Of a stretch of DNA of 5,685 nucleotides, positions 4,736 through 5,685 are shown one piece after another (the first letter of the stretch is position 1; every line of letters begins with the position of its first letter). Below the pieces are notes generated by a model. That model saw only the letters and a list, made by a program, of their open reading frames with translations, searched no databases and had not been told where the DNA came from. The stretch is taken from NCBI GenBank assembly GCA_964522505.1, contig CAZFWJ010000115.1:1-5685 (forward strand), read 5' to 3'. The DNA comes from GYS-P2D sp964522505. Lineage in GTDB: Bacteria; Bacteroidota; Bacteroidia; Chitinophagales; Saprospiraceae. The position numbers and the translations under genes are program-made.

Positions 4736-5685
4736 ATGAATCTTTCAAAACTGGTTGTTATAACTGGTCTTTTTGTCACCTTAGGCTTTACATTAAGCGC
4801 ACAGGTTAAGATCGGGGATAATCCATTAGAAATAGCTACAGATAGATGGTGGGAGGTACAGAGAGAAGGAGTTAATGAGTTTTTAATTGTTACCGACAGT
4901 CTATTCTTCGGGCGAACATCTAATCCTACAAGTAGTACAGCAGATCCATTGATGCTCAAGCTATTTGGTTATGGATTAGAAAACTTCACCTTTGGAGCAG
5001 GAGACCAAGCCAGCAATGGGAATGGAAATAATTACTTCTTGGCGCCTTCAGTTAATGGAGAGGTTCTGGAGGTCCCCATGAACTTATCCTTAGTAATTGA
5101 AGACAGTATTACTGCAGATCTCTCGGTAACCAATGGTGTAGATACGTTTGGAACGATAAATCTATTTGCCTTAGATTCGATATTCGCTACAGATATTGCC
5201 GTAGCTGATTCAATAAGCACTATACGGACATTGATCAACATGTCCAACAATTCTGACAACGATACAATAACTGGAAACGAGTACATCGATGAGATCAATG
5301 TTATTGGAGATTCTATATTAGAGTTTGTAGAGAATATTGCAGATCGACTCGGCACTGAAAATAGAATCTCCGTTGACCTGAGTCCAATAATTGAGGGCAA
5401 TACGTTCTATCTAGCAGATGGTACTCTTGATGAGGATAGAATTGTAACTGGCGATAACAACAGTCTTAACTACAATGATATTGACACATTTGATGTGGAT
5501 GCTACTTTCGTCAACTTGGATGGAGATGAGGTAGCTATACAACAAGACGGTCAAGATATAATTATGATCAATTCTGCCGAAGACGTTAAGATAAGATCAT
5601 CTGTTTTAGACAGTATTCTAGCACTTAATGGCACTAATGGATCAGTAACCTTAGGAGAATATGGTGAGGGGAATTTTAACGTATC
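4736..5685 (+). CDS. Secreted fibre- or adhesin-like protein, N-terminal 316 residues (C-terminus outside window)
   Basis: The frame from ATG 4736 stays open to the right edge (316 codons plus two bases). Residues 1-23 are a clear signal peptide: Lys5, hydrophobic core VVITGLFVTLGFTL, probable cut near SAQ (21-23). This is why 4736 is preferred to in-frame ATGs at 4646 and 4625. The mature part is rich in Asp, Asn, Ser, Thr and Ile and has no Cys. Residues 227-247 (ADGTLDEDRIVTGD, then NNSLNYN) match the DGTL-x-x-x-R-x-V-T-G-x-x-x-x-L motif of long Bacteroidota surface or tail-fibre-like proteins, which often repeat it and end in a self-cleaving endosialidase-type chaperone or a secretion tag. 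Such an end would lie outside the window. A hydrophobic stretch at about 142-205 may form a helical or coiled segment, and DSI occurs five times. It follows the glucosaminidase by 198 bases. Confidence is high for a secreted coding region, moderate for the fibre role. Confidence 0.8.
   Translation, partial: MNLSKLVVITGLFVTLGFTLSAQVKIGDNPLEIATDRWWEVQREGVNEFLIVTDSLFFGRTSNPTSSTADPLMLKLFGYGLENFTFGAGDQASNGNGNNYFLAPSVNGEVLEVPMNLSLVIEDSITADLSVTNGVDTFGTINLFALDSIFATDIAVADSISTIRTLINMSNNSDNDTITGNEYIDEINVIGDSILEFVENIADRLGTENRISVDLSPIIEGNTFYLADGTLDEDRIVTGDNNSLNYNDIDTFDVDATFVNLDGDEVAIQQDGQDIIMINSAEDVKIRSSVLDSILALNGTNGSVTLGEYGEGNFNV

Noticed and set aside
4699..5400. Two open frames on the minus strand (4699-4959 and 5032-5400)
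   Set aside because: Both are antisense to the fibre-like gene, which has a convincing signal peptide and motif; their Ser/Ile/Val-rich composition is the mirror of its codons.
4034..5685. Prophage or contractile-injection module (lysozyme-like gene plus fibre-like gene)
   Set aside because: Both proteins carry Sec-type signal sequences, unlike typical phage tail genes, and no tail, sheath, capsid or integrase gene is visible.

Overview
The window most likely comes from a member of the Bacteroidota. Base composition is moderately AT-rich, and Shine-Dalgarno sequences are missing in front of the genes. Signal peptides end in LLAQ or LSAQ, the protein families are typical of the phylum, and one gene begins a long fibre-like protein of the DGTL/NRTVT type common there. 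Nothing in the sequence fixes a lower rank.

Layout, left to right. Positions 1-449 (minus) hold a MarR-family winged-helix regulator that runs off the left edge within a few residues of its expected end. The 122-base gap before it contains a perfect 7-bp inverted repeat with half-sites 21 bp apart, a candidate operator. Positions 572-2023 (minus) encode a secreted protein of unknown function with a TTG start codon. A 58-base divergent spacer separates it from a plus-strand glutamate formimidoyltransferase (2082-3023). That gene converges, stop to stop with only 5 bases between, on a minus-strand zinc hydrolase of the succinylglutamate desuccinylase/aspartoacylase family (3029-3946). A second divergent spacer leads to a short secreted GH73 glucosaminidase (4037-4537, plus). 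After a very AT-rich 198-base spacer, a secreted, acidic, cysteine-free, fibre-like protein starts at 4736 and runs off the right edge.

How the genes relate. Apart from the MarR gene lying downstream of the secreted protein on the same strand, and the last two plus-strand genes, neighbours are convergent or divergent, so there is no clear operon. Two enzymes act on N-substituted amino acids (formimidoyl-glutamate; N-acyl amino acids) but are transcribed towards each other, so a shared pathway is only a guess. Three of the six genes encode exported products: an unknown secreted protein, a peptidoglycan hydrolase and a surface-fibre candidate.

I see no RNA gene, CRISPR array, insertion sequence or complete defence system. 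The most useful leads are the putative MarR operator, the divergent orphan formimidoyltransferase, and the truncated fibre-like gene with its uncertain start and structured leader.
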